This document shows, piece by piece, positions 42,855-54,327 of a DNA stretch of 64,000 nucleotides. Each line of letters begins with the position of its first letter. The stretch's first letter is position 1. The position numbers and the translations under genes are program-made. Below the pieces are notes generated by a model. It was given only the letters and a program-made list of their open reading frames with translations, was not told the DNA's origin and made no database searches. Origin of the DNA: Nocardioides sp. B-3 (lineage in GTDB: Bacteria > Actinomycetota > Actinomycetes > Propionibacteriales > Nocardioidaceae); NCBI RefSeq assembly GCF_024703895.1, contig NZ_CP087968.1, positions 1,922,001 through 1,986,000 of the forward strand. Direction: 5' to 3'.

Positions 42855-44027
42855 ATGAGCGACCCCGCAGTGACCACCGGAGGCTTCGGCCCGGATCTCG
42901 TGGAGGTCTTCGGGCCTTCGCAGCAGGACGGCGGCCCCGAGCTCGTGCAGCTCCTGACGCCCGAGGGTGAGCGCGTCCACCACCCCGAGTTCGACCACGA
43001 CTTCTCCGCCGAGGAGCTGCGCGGGTTCTACCGCGACATGGTGCTGACCCGGCGCATCGACACCGAGGCCACCGCGCTCCAGCGTCACGGCGAGCTCGGC
43101 ATCTGGGCCCAGCTGCTCGGCCGGGGAGGCCGCGCAGATCGGCGCCGGTCGCGCGTTGCGCCCGCAGGACTACGTCTTCCCGACCTACCGCGAGCACGGC
43201 GTCGCCTACTGCCGCGGCATCGACCCGCTCGACCTGCTCGGCCTCTTCCGCGGCGTCGACCGGGGCGCCCGGGACCCGGCCGAGAAGAACTTCGGTCTCT
43301 ACACGATCGTCATCGGCGCGCAGGTGCTGCACGGCGTCGGCTACGCCATGGGCATCCAGCGCGACGGCGCCGTCGGCACCGGCGACCCGGACCGCGACTC
43401 GGCCGTCATCGCCCACTTCGGTGACGGCGCGTCCTCGCAGGGCGACGTCAACGAGGGCTTCATCTTCGCCGCGTCCTACAACGCGCCGGTCGTCTTCTTC
43501 TGCCAGAACAACCAGTGGGCCATCTCGGAGCCGATCGAGCGCCAGTCCCGCATCCCGCTCTACCAGCGCGCCCTCGGGTTCGGCTTCCCGGGCGTCCGCG
43601 TCGACGGCAACGACGTGCTGGCGACGTACGCCGTCACGAAGGCCGCGCTGCAGCGTGCGCGCGACGGGCAGGGCCCCACGCTGGTCGAGGCCTACACCTA
43701 CCGCATGGGTGCGCACACGACCACCGACGACCCGACGCGCTACCGGCTCTCCGACGACGTCGAGCACTGGAAGCTCAAGGACCCGATCAAGCGCCTCGAG
43801 GTCTACCTGCGCCGCAACGGCCTGATCGACCGGGGAGTTCATCGACGCCCTCGACGACGAGGCCAAGGAGCTCGGCCACCACCTGCGCGAGGGCTGCAAG
43901 GCGCTGCCGGACCCGGCGCCGATGAGCGTCTTCGACCACGTCTACACCGAGATGACCGACGAGCTCGCCGCCCAGCGACGGCGGCTACGCCGCCTACCTC
44001 GCCTCGTTCGAGGGAGAGCACGCATGA
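42855..44027 (+). CDS. bkdA: Branched-chain 2-oxoacid dehydrogenase E1 alpha subunit, frame-broken
   Basis: About 390 residues. Thiamine-diphosphate motif AHFGDGASSQGDVNEGFIFA ending in NN (VVFFCQNNQWAIS); YVFPTYREHGVAYCRG and NFGLYTIVIGAQVLHGVGYA precede it. Phosphorylation-loop-like region RMGAHTTTDDPTRYRLSDD. Breaks near 43126 (CCAGG repair LLGQEAAQIGAGRAL), 43833 (repair LIDQEFIDAL) and 43970. ATG 42855, preceded by GGAGTGCC. The TGA overlaps the E1 beta ATG. Order E1a, E1b, E2 is the bkd operon for Leu/Ile/Val-derived acyl-CoA and branched fatty-acid primers. Confidence 0.9.
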
Positions 44028-45011
44028 GCAACCTGCAGAAGATCACGCTCGCCAAGGGCCTCAACATGGGCCTGCGCAAGGCCATGGAGGACGACCCCAA
44101 GGTCCTGATCATGGGTGAGGACGTCGGCAAGCTCGGCGGCGTCTTCCGCATCACCGACGGCCTCCAGAAGGACTTCGGCGAGGACCGCGTCATCGACTCG
44201 CCGCTGGCCGAGTCCGGCATCGTCGGTACGGCGGTGGGCATGGCGCTGCGCGGCTACCGGCCCGTCGTCGAGATCCAGTTCGACGGGTTCGTCTACCCCG
44301 CCTACGACCAGATCGTGTGCCGGGTCGCGAAGATGACCTTCCGCTCGCAGGGCAAGTCGAAGATGCCGATGGTCATCCGGATCCCCTTCGGCGGCGGCAT
44401 CGGCGCGGTCGAGCACCACAGTGAGTCGCCGGAGGCGCAGTTCCGCGCACACGCCCGGCCTCAAGGTCGTCGCGTGCTCCAACCCTGTCGACGGCTACTG
44501 GATGATCCAGCAGGCCATCGCCTGCGACGACCCGGTGATCTTCCTCGAGCCGAAGCGGCAGTACCACGCCGACAAGCTCGAGCTCGACGAGTCGGCGACC
44601 CCCGACCCGCTGTTCACGAGTCGCACCGTCCGCGCCGGCTCCGACGTGACCGTCCCGGCCTACGGCCCGACGGTGAAGACCGCGCTCAAGGCCGCAGAGG
44701 CGGCCGCCAACGAGGGCAAGTCGCTCGAGGTCATCGACCTGCGCACGCTCTCCCCGCTGGACATGAAGCCCGTCTACGAGTCCGTCCGCCGCACCGGACG
44801 CGTCGTCGTCACCCACGAGGCGCACGTCAACCTCGGCATGGGCTCCGAGCTCTCGGCCCGGATCACCGAGGAGTGCTTCTACTCCCTCGAGGCCCCGGTG
44901 CTGCGCGTCGGCGGCTTCGACACCCCCTACCCGCCCTCGCGCATCGAGGAGGAGTGGTTGCCCGACCTCGACCGCGTCCTCGACGCCGTCGACCGCTCGC
45001 TGGAGTTCTGA
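44024..45011 (+). CDS. bkdB: Branched-chain 2-oxoacid dehydrogenase E1 beta subunit, frame-broken
   Basis: About 328 residues; contributes the C-terminal half of the E1 active site. Seen: [78 protein letters not shown] and [20 protein letters not shown]. One break near 44447; CCAGG repair gives [17 protein letters not shown]. Start overlaps E1 alpha; E2 follows 1 bp after the stop. No lipoamide dehydrogenase (E3) is in the window, so E3 is presumably shared and elsewhere. Confidence 0.92.
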
Positions 45012-45012
45012 C

Positions 45013-46492
45013 ATGGCCGAGTTCAAGCTGCCCGACGTCGGCGAAGGCCTCACCGAGGCCGAGATCGTCTCGTGGAAGGTCAAGGTCGGCGACGTCATCG
45101 AGATCAACGACATCATCGTCGAGATCGAGACCGCCAAGTCGCTCGTCGAGCTGCCGTCGCCCTATGCCGGCACGATCCTCGCGTTGATGGTCGACGAGGG
45201 CGAGATGGTCCAGTCGGTACGCCGATCATCTCGGTCGGAGACCCGTCCGAGGCCGCTGCTCCTGCGACTCCTGCCGCGCCGGCCCCCGAGGCCGACCTGT
45301 CCGAGATGGACCTCTCCAACCCCGCCGCGTCCGGTGGCGGCGAGGGTGAGTCGCTGGTCGGTCGTAACAAGGCCGAGCGCGGACCGCAGCGCCGGGCCCG
45401 TCGTGGCTCCGCGTCGCCGGCCTCCGCTGCCGGTGCGCAGACGCTGATGCAGGTCCGGGGCTCGTTCGCCCCGGGCGGTGCCCGGTCCGACGAGGTCGCA
45501 CCCGTCGACGAGCCGGCCGTGCCCGCGACGTCCGCTTCGACGGGTCCCGCCCCCGCTCCGGCCGAGGCGTTGGTGCCGGCCGCTGCACAGTCGCCCAACG
45601 CCGTACGCGCCCCGGCGAAGCCGCCCGTGCGCAAGCTCGCGAAGGACCTCGGGATCGACATCACGACGCTGATGGGGACCGGTGCCAACGGGGGTGATCA
45701 CGCGGGCTGACGTGGAGGGTGCCACCTCCGGTTTCGTGACGGGCGCCAGCGCGCCCTCCTCAACCTCCGGTTTCGCGGCCCCCTCGACCTCCGGTGCCGG
45801 GGAGACGCGCGAGCCGGTCAAGGGCGTGCGCAAGATGATGGCGACCGCGATGGTGGGGAGCGCGTTCACGGCCCCGCACGTCACCGAGTGGATCACCGTC
45901 GACGTGACGGCCACCATGGAACTCGTCGCGCGGCTGAAGAAGCGTCGCGAGCTCAAGGACGCCAAGGTCTCGCCGCTGCTGGTGCTGTCCCGCGCGGTGA
46001 TGCTGGCGATGAAGCGGACGCCGGAGATCAACTCGTTCTGGGACGACGCAGCGCAGGAGGTCGTCTACAAGAACTACGTCAACCTCGGCATCGCCGCGGC
46101 CACCCCGCGCGGGTTGGTCGTGCCGAACATCAAGGACGCCGACCAGCTCTCGATGGTCGACCTCGCGGGTGCGCTGGCCGGGCTGACCGCGACCGCTCGC
46201 GACGGCAAGACGCAGCCGGCCGAGATGGCCGGGGGACCTTCACGATCACCAACGTGGGTGTCTTCGGTGTCGATGCCGGTACGCCGATCATCAACCCCGG
46301 CGAGGCGGCGATCCTGTGCTTCGGCGCGATCCGCAAGCAGCCGTGGGTGGTGGGCGACGACATCGTCGCGCGGACATCACGACGCTGGCGCTGTCGTTCG
46401 ATCACCGCCACATCGACGGTGAGAAGGGGTCGCGCTTCCTCGCCGACGTGGCCGGGATCCTCGAGGACCCGGGCACGGCATTGCTGTTCTGA
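45013..46492 (+). CDS. bkdC: Branched-chain 2-oxoacid dehydrogenase E2 (lipoamide acyltransferase), frame-broken
   Basis: About 493 residues. Lipoyl domain [19 protein letters not shown] with lipoyl-Lys motif [16 protein letters not shown] near residue 43; Pro/Ala-rich linkers; peripheral-subunit-binding domain [20 protein letters not shown]; catalytic domain [20 protein letters not shown] and [15 protein letters not shown] with the active-site His and Asp. Breaks near 45217, 45692, 46232 and 46373. The last is consistent with CCAGG and gives [17 protein letters not shown]. Final residues EDPGTALLF match E2 ends. Confidence 0.9.
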
Positions 46493-46535
46493 GGCGGCAT
46501 CGACCGAGGGGCCGGGCTCTGCGAGGATGGGCGCC

Positions 46536-47969
46536 ATGACCGCGGAGTCACCTCCACCCCCCGCAGCGGTCCTCCTCCGGGCACAAGTCGTCGCCGAGCA
46601 GCTTCGTCGCGAGTCCGAGGAGGAGGCCGCGCGCGCGACCGCGCACGTGCGCGAGCTCGTCGCCGACGCTGCACGCGACCGCGAGGACGCCCTGCGGGTG
46701 CGCGCCGAGGCGGAGCAGGTGCGCCTCGACGCCGATCAGGTGAGGCTGCGCGCCGAGCAGGTGCTCCGGGAGGCCTCGGAGGAAGCCGGCACGATCGTGG
46801 CCGACGCGGGCGAGCAGGCCACCGTGCTGCTGCGCACCGCACAGGCCCAACGCGACCGGTTGCTCGAGGAGGCACACCAGCATGCGGAGACGCGGCATCT
46901 CGAGGTGTCGGGTCTCGTCGAGCAGGTGCAGGGGGAGGCGGCGAGGCTGCGGGACTCGGCCGAGACGGAAGCGGCCGCCCTGCTCGAGGGTTCGCAGCGC
47001 CGGGCCGCCGAGCACCGGGCCCGCGCGCAGCAGGCTGCCGAGGAGCTGACGCGCGCGTCGAGCACGGAGGCCGACCGGGTCCTGACGGCGGCGCGCCGAG
47101 GCCGGGGCGCTGCTCGAGGCGGCGATCAGCGAGGCCGGTCGGCTGCGCGACGACGCCGAGAAGGAGGCTGCGGCGCTGCGCGACGAGGCCGCGACCGAGC
47201 ACGCCCGCTCCGTGGAGCTGGCCGCGTCACTGCTCGCCGATGCCGGGACCGAGGCCGACCGAGAGCTCGGGGCCGCGGCCGAGCAGACCGCCTGGGCCAA
47301 GGCCACGGTCGAATCCCTCCTCGCCACCGGCGAGCAGGAGCGCCAGTCGATGAAGAGCGCCGGGCACCGCGAGGCCGGAGAGCACGTCGCCGAGCAGCGG
47401 CGCCGGACCCGTGAAGTCCTGCACCGCATCACCGAGCGGATGCGCGTCCAGTCGCCGAGGCTGATCGCAAGGCCGTCGAGATCAGTGATGCCGCGGCCGA
47501 CGTCGTGCAGGCCGCCGAGGCCGAAGCGGCCGACCTGCGCGCCTCCGCCGCGGCCCACGCCGAGAAGGTCACGCAGGAGGCCGAGTGGCAGGGCACCCGC
47601 GTCGCCGAACGTGCCGAACGCCGCCGGGCCGAGGCCGAGGCCGGTGCCGCGAGCCTGCGGACCCGGGCGGCCGAAGAGGTCGTGCGCAGCCAGAACGCCG
47701 CCTCCGAAGAGCTGCGCCGGGCCAAGGAGGAGTCCCTGCGGATGCTCACCGAGGCACGTGCCGAGGCCGACGACATGCGGCAGAAGGCCAAGGCTCTGCT
47801 GGCCGATGCGCGCCTCGAGATGACCACCCTGCGCAGTCGTCGCGACGGCATCGCCGCCGAGCTCACACAGCTGTCCGGCGTCATCGAGGCGCTCGCCGTC
47901 CCGACCGATGAAGCCCCCGAACCTGAATCCCCCGCCCTCACTCCCCCCGATGAACAGGATCAGTCATGA
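46536..47969 (+). CDS. Long coiled-coil protein, frame-broken
   Basis: About 478 residues of nearly uninterrupted heptad-like Ala/Glu/Arg helix, e.g. LRRESEEEAARATAHVRELV, RAEAEQVRLDADQVRLRAEQ and REASEEAGTIVADAGEQATV. No enzyme domain. Breaks near 47100 and 47452. The last residues are Pro/Glu-rich. Start ATG 46536 (ATG 46527 alternative). Stop overlaps the next ATG; the neighbour has a DivIVA-type N-terminus, so this is likely its partner in a polar-growth or cytoskeletal assembly. Comparable actinobacterial proteins include Scy/FilP-like scaffolds, but similarity is only compositional. Confidence 0.7.
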
Positions 47970-48949
47970 CCCAGTCCGACCCGCAGTTCCGAGTGGTGCT
48001 GCGCGGCTACGAGCCCGCCCAGGTCGACCGTCGGCTCGCCGAGCTCGCCGAACGGCTCGCTGCCGCCGAGCAGAACACCGCGGCGTACGCCGAACGCGTG
48101 CAGCTGCTCGAACAGCACGCCGCCGAGGGCGCCAACCGTGAGGCGGAGCCCGTGGCACCGCCGACCTTCGCGCACCTCGGTGAGCGGATCGCCCAGATGC
48201 TCACGCTCGCCGAGGTGGAGGCAGGGGCCGTCCGCGCCCGAGGCCGACCTCGACGCCGAGAACCTCCGCAAGCAGGTCGAGCAGTCGACCATCGGAATCC
48301 ACGACGAGGCCGACCAGTATGCCGACCAGCGGCGCCGCGACGCCGACGCCGAGAGCGGTCGCGTCCTGACCGACGCCCGGCGCGAGGCCGACGAGATCCG
48401 CGACGCGGCCGAGCGCGACGCCGCCGCGCGCCGCCGGAGGCCGAGGCCATCTACGAGGAGCAGCGTGCCAACGCGGCCCGGGCGGCGGCGGACTTCGAGA
48501 CCACGCTGGCCCAGCGCCGCGAGCGCACCGCCGCGGAGTTCCGTGAGCAGCAGGGCGCCACCCAGCTCCAGCTCGAGACCATGGCCAGCCGGGTCGAGGA
48601 GATGCGTACCGCGGCCGAGGCGGAGCGCGAGGCCGCCGACACCGAGTCGCGGCGCGTGCTCGCCGATGCGCAGAGCCGGGCCACGGCCATCGTGCGCGAG
48701 GCCCGCGCCAACGCCGAGCGGATCCGCTCCGACTCGGAGCGCGAGCTGGCCGCCGCGACCCAGCGCCGCGACAGCATCAACGAGCAGCTCGTCAACGTCC
48801 GCCAGATGCTCACCACCCTGTCGGGATCTGCGGCCGGGATGCTCGCCGAGGAGCCGGCGCCCGTCGCGGCGGCTGCGGACGAGGCTCCGGTCGCGGACGA
48901 GCCGGTCGACGAGGTCGACGAGGGCGACGACGTGGAGCAGCAGTCCTGA
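47966..48949 (+). CDS. DivIVA-domain coiled-coil protein, frame-broken
   Basis: About 328 residues. The N-terminus FRVVLRGYEPAQVDRRLAEL is the DivIVA/Wag31-type domain that binds curved membrane. It is followed by a long coiled coil (RKQVEQSTIGIHDEADQYAD, VEEMRTAAEAEREAADTESR, ANAERIRSDSERELAAATQR) and an acidic tail VADEPVDEVDEGDDVEQQS. Breaks near 48241 and 48442. ATG overlaps the preceding stop. Not the main Wag31, which usually lies in the ftsZ region; a secondary pole- or septum-associated scaffold is likely. Confidence 0.75.
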   Translation: MTQSDPQFRVVLRGYEPAQVDRRLAELAERLAAAEQNTAAYAERVQLLEQHAAEGANREAEPVAPPTFAHLGERIAQMLTLAEVEAGAVRARGRPRRREPPQAGRAVDHRNPRRGRPVCRPAAPRRRRRERSRPDRRPARGRRDPRRGRARRRRAPPEAEAIYEEQRANAARAAADFETTLAQRRERTAAEFREQQGATQLQLETMASRVEEMRTAAEAEREAADTESRRVLADAQSRATAIVREARANAERIRSDSERELAAATQRRDSINEQLVNVRQMLTTLSGSAAGMLAEEPAPVAAAADEAPVADEPVDEVDEGDDVEQQS

Positions 48950-48984
48950 GGATTGGGATCGCCGGATCGGGGTAGAAGGCCCCG

Positions 48985-49914
48985 GTGCATCCCTATCCGA
49001 TGGTCGGCGACAAGGTCGGCCCCTACCGGATCGAGGGACGTCTCGGCGGCGGTGAGCACGGGGTCGTCTTCTCCGCCGTGCAGGCTTCGTCGGGGAGCGC
49101 GTCGCACTCAAGGTGATCTCACCCGACGTCGCGCGCGACCCGGTCACACGACGTCGGCTCACCCTCGCGGCGCGTGGCGCCGTCTCGGTCCGTTCGCCAC
49201 ACGTCGCCCGGGTGTTCCTGTACGGCGAGGACAACACCCGGCGCCTCTACATCGCCAGCGAGCTGGTGGCCGAGGGCTCGCTCGGTCAGGTGCTGGACAG
49301 CCGGGGTGCGGCCCCGGTCCGGGCGGGGCTCGACCTGATGGCCCAGCTGGCCACCGGCCCGGCCGCCGCCCACGCGCGCGGACTGGTGCACGGTGCGCTC
49401 ACGCCGGCCAACGTGCTGCTGCAGTGGCGCGAGGGCCGGTCGGTCGGCCTGCTGGCCGATGTCGGCACGGGCTGGACCGCCACCGCTCCCGAGGTGCACC
49501 TCGGGAGCGAACCGAGCGTGGCCACCGACATCCACTCGATGGGTGCGCTGCTGTGGGAGACCCTGACCGGTCAGCCTGTCCACCACGGCACGCCCTTCCG
49601 TGTCGCGGAGTCCTACATCAAGGACTCGCCGCCGCAGCTGCAGGGGCATTCGCCGCAGGTCCGGCACCTCAACCAGCTGCTCGCCCGCGCGGATGCACCG
49701 CGACCCAGCTCGCCGCCACGGCTCGGCGCTGGAGCTGCGCGACGACCTGCTGATCGCCCTGTCGCTCCCCGGCGAGACGGGACCGCTGCTGCGGGCGCCG
49801 TACCCACGATCGCGGCCCAGCGAGCGCACCGAGGTCCTGACGTTCTGCTTCGCGCTGGCGCTGATGTCGGTCGGCCTCGTGGTCGGCGCGACGTTGCTGA
49901 TGATGTCCTTCTGA
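48985..49914 (+). CDS. Protein-kinase-fold protein lacking catalytic residues (pseudokinase), frame-broken
   Basis: About 310 residues. Gly-rich loop region VGPYRIEGRLGGGEHGVVFS, VALKVI lysine after repair near 49083, then VARVFLYGEDNTRRLYIASE. The catalytic loop reads GLVHGALTPANVLLQWREG: HRD is replaced by HGA and the DLKxxN Asp is gone. The metal-binding DFG is replaced by DVG (LLADVGTGW). C-lobe HSMGALLWETLTGQPVHH is normal. C-terminal TM helix FCFALALMSVGLVVGATLLM. Second break near 49692. Probably a membrane-anchored scaffold or regulator; directly follows the DivIVA-like coiled-coil genes (gap 35 bp). Confidence 0.78.
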
Positions 49915-49918
49915 GACC

Positions 49919-50874
49919 TCAGCGGGTGTGCCGGGCCGCCGGGACCTCGCGCTCCCCGCTCCGGGGTCAGCCCGGTCGCGGCCTCGCCGACGGTGTCGCG
50001 TGCGGTGTCGGCCACGGGGCGGAGCCGGAGGCCGGCATCGATGGCCGGTTGCGGGTCGTGCGACATCATCCCGTCGTTCTCCGGCCGCGGCAGCCACAGC
50101 GGGATCGCGTCCTCGCCGGCCCGGGGGCTGGACGTCGTGCTTCTCGAGGAACTCCGAGTCGACCCGGGTGAAGGTCACCTTCGCCCCCACGCCCTCGGCC
50201 ACCTCGTTGAGCAGCCGCGCGGATCGGCATGATCTCGCCGACCCCGTCGAAGACGCCGCGGGTCCGCGCTTCCCGCCGCGTCCAGGAGCCGGGCCGCCAG
50301 ATCGCGTACGTCGATCACCCGGACCGCGTCGTCGGGCGACCCCGGCGCCAGCACCTCTCCGCCGCGGGCCAGCCTCTCGGGCCAGTAGGAGAAGCGGCCG
50401 GACGCATCGTCCGGGCCCACGATCAGGCCGGGCCGCACGATCATCGAGGACGTGGTCCCGTCGAGCACCGTCTGCTCGCAGGCGACCTTCATCGGGCCGT
50501 AGGCCTCGGGGTCGTCGGCGAGGTCGATGTCGTCGGTGATCGCGTCGACGAGCGGCTCCATCGCGGGCGATGAGTTGTCGGCGTACACATTGATCGTCGA
50601 GACGAAGACCCAGTGCGCGTCGGGCACCGCGGCCACCGCGCGGCTCACGTGCGACGGCGTGCGCGAGACGTCGACGACCGCGTCCCACTCGCCCACGATC
50701 TCGGCCGGTGCGTCCTGCGACCGGTCCCACGGCAGGTGCGTGACCCCCGTCGGGCAGTGGGCCGGACGAGCCGCGGCAGGCGCAGGTGACGTCCCACCCG
50801 CGCTCGACCGCCCGGGTCGCGACTGCTCGGGAGAGGAACTTGGTGCCGCCGAGGACGAGGAGCTTCATGCTCAC
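49919..50874 (-). CDS. NAD-dependent epimerase/dehydratase family protein, frame-broken
   Basis: About 317 residues. Rossmann motif KLLVLGGTKFLSRAVATRAV (GGTxFxG-like), the SDR active-site region VFVSTINVYADNSSPAMEPL with Tyr in NVY, AYGPMKVACEQTVL with Lys, SSMIVRPGLIVGPDDAS and AVRVIDVRDLAARLLDAAG. Breaks near 50773, 50270, 50215 and 50130 scramble the middle. ATG 50868 or GTG 50874. Related proteins are often annotated as reductases of isoflavone or nucleoside-sugar type; substrate cannot be predicted. Confidence 0.75.
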
Positions 50875-50928
50875 ACTCCACCGGGCGCTCGCGATCGCGG
50901 CAAGGGTGTTCGCCGCGGGCGGAACGGG

Positions 50929-53081
50929 TCAGACCAGCTCGGCGAGCATGTCCGCCGCGCGGCGGCACCGTCCGTCTCGACGGGCCGGTAGTGGACCTCC
51001 GCGCGCACGGTCTTGGCGATCATCTCGGCCAGCAGAGTCGGGTCCGAGGCGTCCTCGTAGGTGACGCACTGGCCGGCGCCGTACCGCTCGAGGCGGTGTC
51101 GCACGTGGAAGTTCTGCTCGAAGTGGTTCTGCAGCGGCACGTAGAGGAACGGGCGACCGGTGGCTGTCAGCTCCATGCAGGTGGTGAGCCCGCCCCGGAC
51201 GACGGCGAGGTCGCAGGCGGCGAGATGCCGGTGGAGGTCGGGCAGGAAGCCGCGCATGCGCACTCCCTGTCGACGCGGCAGTGACGCGGGATCGATCCGG
51301 GGGCCGCACACGACGAGGAACTTCAGCTCGGGGACGAGCCGTCGAGCGAGGGGTACGGCGTCCAGCACCCGACGAAGCAGGGAGGCGCCCACCCCGGAGC
51401 CGCCCACGGTGACGAGGCAGACGAGGTCGTCCTCGCGGTAGCCGAGCTGTGCGCGCAGCCGGGCCGACTCCTCCTCGGAGGGTGGCGTGAAGCCGGAGAC
51501 GTAGCCGGCGAAGTCGAAGTTGGCCCCGGTCCACTCGCGGATGCCGGGCAGGTCGGGGCCGAAGGACTCGTCGACGACGTCGTCGGGGTTGCCGACGAAG
51601 ATCGAGCGGTCGCGCAGCCGGTGGTGGCGGGCGCGCTGCTCGATCATCTCGGCGTTGTAGTCGGCGGTCAGCGCCGCCTCGTCGGCGCCGCCCGACGGCA
51701 TCGGCAGCCACCCGACGAAGTCGGTCATCCAGCGAAGCCGAACCGCTTGAGCTCGGGGTTCTCGTGCAGGAAGTGGTCGACGTCCCGGGCCTCGTCACCG
51801 ATCACCGTGTCGTAGTGAGTGTCGGCGACGACCTCGGTGAAGAGCATGAAGTTGTTGACCGGGATCTCGTCCATCCTCCGGATCGCCCGGAAGGCATGCA
51901 GGTCGTGCTCGCCGCACTCGTCCTCGAAGTGGGCGGACTCGCTGGCCAGCCATCGCGACGCGGGATGCACGGTCTCGCCGGCGCTCGCGAGGACGCGGGT
52001 GACCGGGTCCTGCGCGAGCCAGTCGACCCGGAGGTCAGGGTGTCTCGCGCGGAGCTCCCGGGCGATGGCGAGGTCGCGGCGGGCGTGCCCGAGGCCGATC
52101 GGGGGAGGACACGTAGAGCGCGCGCTTGCGACGGCGTGCGGCTCGCACCCAGGGTGCGGTCGCTCGAGGGCGGGTGCACCCTGTCGGCGAAGGCCTTGAT
52201 CAGGTGGTTGGTGCGCACCGGCTCGCGCGCCGGCGGCCCGTGGCCGACACCCTCGAGGAGCACGAGCTCGCCGCCCGTCAGGTCGGCGAGCCGACGACCG
52301 ACTCCGGGCCGGTCGGATGCGGTCCTCGCTGCCGTGGATGACGACGACCGGACACCGCACCCGCTCGCACAACGGCTCGAGCGGTGTCGCCTCGGCGCCG
52401 CGCAGTCCCAGCCGCCCGGCTGTCGTGTCGGCCGGGGTCTGGGCGGAGATGTCCGAGGCCCACGTGGTGAAGTCCTCGACCTGCTTGGTCGAGTGCGGCT
52501 CGTGGAACATCTGCCGGAAGAAGAAGTGGACGAAGTCCTCGAATCCGCCATCGAGCCAGTAGTGCTCGTTGTACTTCGCCCAGCCCTCAGTGGTGTCGAG
52601 CCGCGCGTCGAACGCGAACTTCTCCCTCGCCGGGCTCGGCACGGACAGTCCGCAGGAGGCGGCGATCGCGACGAGACCGCTCACCCGGTCGGGGTGCTCC
52701 GCCGCCACCTGCACCGACCACGCGGCGGCGCAGGAGAACCCGACGAGCAGCGCCCGCGGGGTCTCGGTTGCGTCCAGGACGGCCAGCGTGTCTGCGGGCG
52801 AACTCGCGATCGGCGTACGCCGCCGCGCCGGCCGGACGACCGGAGCGACCCGACCCCCTCCCGTCGAAGGTGACGACGCGGAAGTGCCGCGCGAGGTAGG
52901 GCACCTGCAACTTCCAGCAGCGCGAGTCGACGATCGACCACGTCGGCAGCAGGAGGATGGTCGGTCGGTCTGCCTCGAAGACGTCGAAGGCGATCTCGAC
53001 GCCGACGCGCTCGACCGTGCCGGACCGATCGGGAGGCCGGGGACGGTGTCGGGACACACTCCCCTTGGGGTCCAGCACCAT
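50929..53081 (-). CDS. Fusion protein: alpha/beta hydrolase + glycosyltransferase, frame-broken
   Basis: About 718 residues in one reading frame after repairs. N-terminal alpha/beta-hydrolase: ILLLPTWSIVDSRCWKLQVP, VVTFDGRGSGRSGRPAGAAA, nucleophile elbow LLVGFSCAAAWSVQVAAEH (GxSxA, Cys-flanked), C-terminal GVGHGPPAREP. A linker then leads into a GT-B glycosyltransferase: YVSSPIGLGHARRDLAIARE, GLPMPSGG-like WLPMPSGGADEAALTADY, CLVTVGGSGVGASLLRRVL and VRGGLTTCMELTATGRPFLY. Breaks near 52800 (CCAGG repair REFAQDTLAVLDATETP), 52312, 52163 (CCTGG repair, joining the two domains), 52095 and 51727 (repair FAWMTDFVGWL). ATG 53081 has AGGGAGG at 5 nt. Substrate unknown; perhaps glycosylation or hydrolysis of a lipid. 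Confidence 0.75.
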
Positions 53082-53132
53082 CCCGGCCTCCCTGCCTCGA
53101 TCCTCCAGTGTCCACCCGCGACGTGCCCCGCG

Positions 53133-54226
53133 TCAGGGCCTGACCTCGAAGACCCGGTTGAACGGCGTCTCCGCGACCCGCGCGAACCGGGTGAAGCCTC
53201 CGGCGGTGGTCACGTCGCGGATCCTCGACGGTCCAGCCTGCGTGCCGAGGGCGAGGCCGACGTCCTGCGACAGCGACGACGGCGTGCAGAGCAGCGTCGA
53301 GAACCCGTAGTAGGCGCGGCCGACCGGGTTGAGGTTGTCCTCGACGTGGTCGCCGGCCATCGGCTCGACGACCATCCACGTGCCGTCGTCCGCCGGGGCT
53401 CCGCGGACGTGTCGCGTCGCGCCGACCGGATCGCCCATGTCGTGCAGGCAGTCGAACATCGTGACCGGGGCGAAGCCGGTGCCGCTGAAGCCGCCGGCCG
53501 GCGCCACCTCGAAACGGACCCGGTCCTGCACGCCAGCCTCGAGGGCTCGCTGGCGCGCCGTTGCGATCGACTCGGGGTGGTAGTCCGAGCCGACGAACGT
53601 CGAGGCAGGGAACGCCTGCGCCATCAGGATCGTGGACGCACCGTGGCCGCAACCGACGTCGGCCACGGTGGCGCCGCGGGTCAGCTTGTCGACCACGCCG
53701 TCGAGCGCGGGCAGCCACTCGGCGACCGGTGCGCGTGATAGCTCGGCCGGAAGAAGCGTTCACAGCCCACGTGGACGTCGGTGTCGTGCTCGTGCCAGCC
53801 GTAGCCGGCGCCACTTCGTGCTGCCTCGATGATGTGCGACGTGTCGTGGACCGTGCCCAGTGCGATCTGGAAGAAGCCGGGCAGGAAGGCCGGGCTGTCC
53901 TCGTGCGTGAGCGCGACGACCTGCTCCGGTGGCAGCGTGTAGGCGCCCGCCGCCGGGTCGTAGGTGACGTAGGAACCCGCTGCTCGGGCGTTGAGCCACT
54001 CGCGGGCGTAGGGCTCGCTCGTGCCGGTCCGCTCGGCGAGCGCACTCGGCGTGCTGGGGCCGTGGGCGGCCGGGTCGCGGTAGTAGCCGAGCTTGTCGCC
54101 CATCACCACCAGCGCGGCGTTGAGGGTCGCTCCCACCTCGTCCACTGCCCGGAACACGAACTGCATCAGCTTGTCGGTGTCGACCTCTGCCGGATCCTTC
54201 TGGGCCGGCGCCTGAGTCGTGGTCAT
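53133..54226 (-). CDS. Class I SAM-dependent methyltransferase with winged-helix domain, frame-broken
   Basis: About 364 residues. N-terminal helical/winged-helix dimerisation region DKLMQFVFRAVDEVGATLNA, LAERTGTSEPYAREWLNARA and YDPAAGAYTLPPEQVVALTH. C-terminal SAM domain: ATVADVGCGHGASTILMAQA, FVGSDYHPESIATARQRALE, APVTMFDCLHDMGDPVGATR and TWMVVEPMAGDHVEDNLNPV. One break near 53733 (family sequence HLVAEWLPAL expected). ATG 54226 has GGGAGAATCTG upstream. Resembles UbiE/small-molecule methyltransferases; substrate unknown. Confidence 0.85.
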
Positions 54227-54327
54227 CAGATTCTCCCTTCGTTGACCGATCCGAACGTAGGTACCGGTGGGCGACGACCGCGTCCAGTGACCCCCCGGTG
54301 GTGGGGAATCGCCCCTACACTCGGTGG

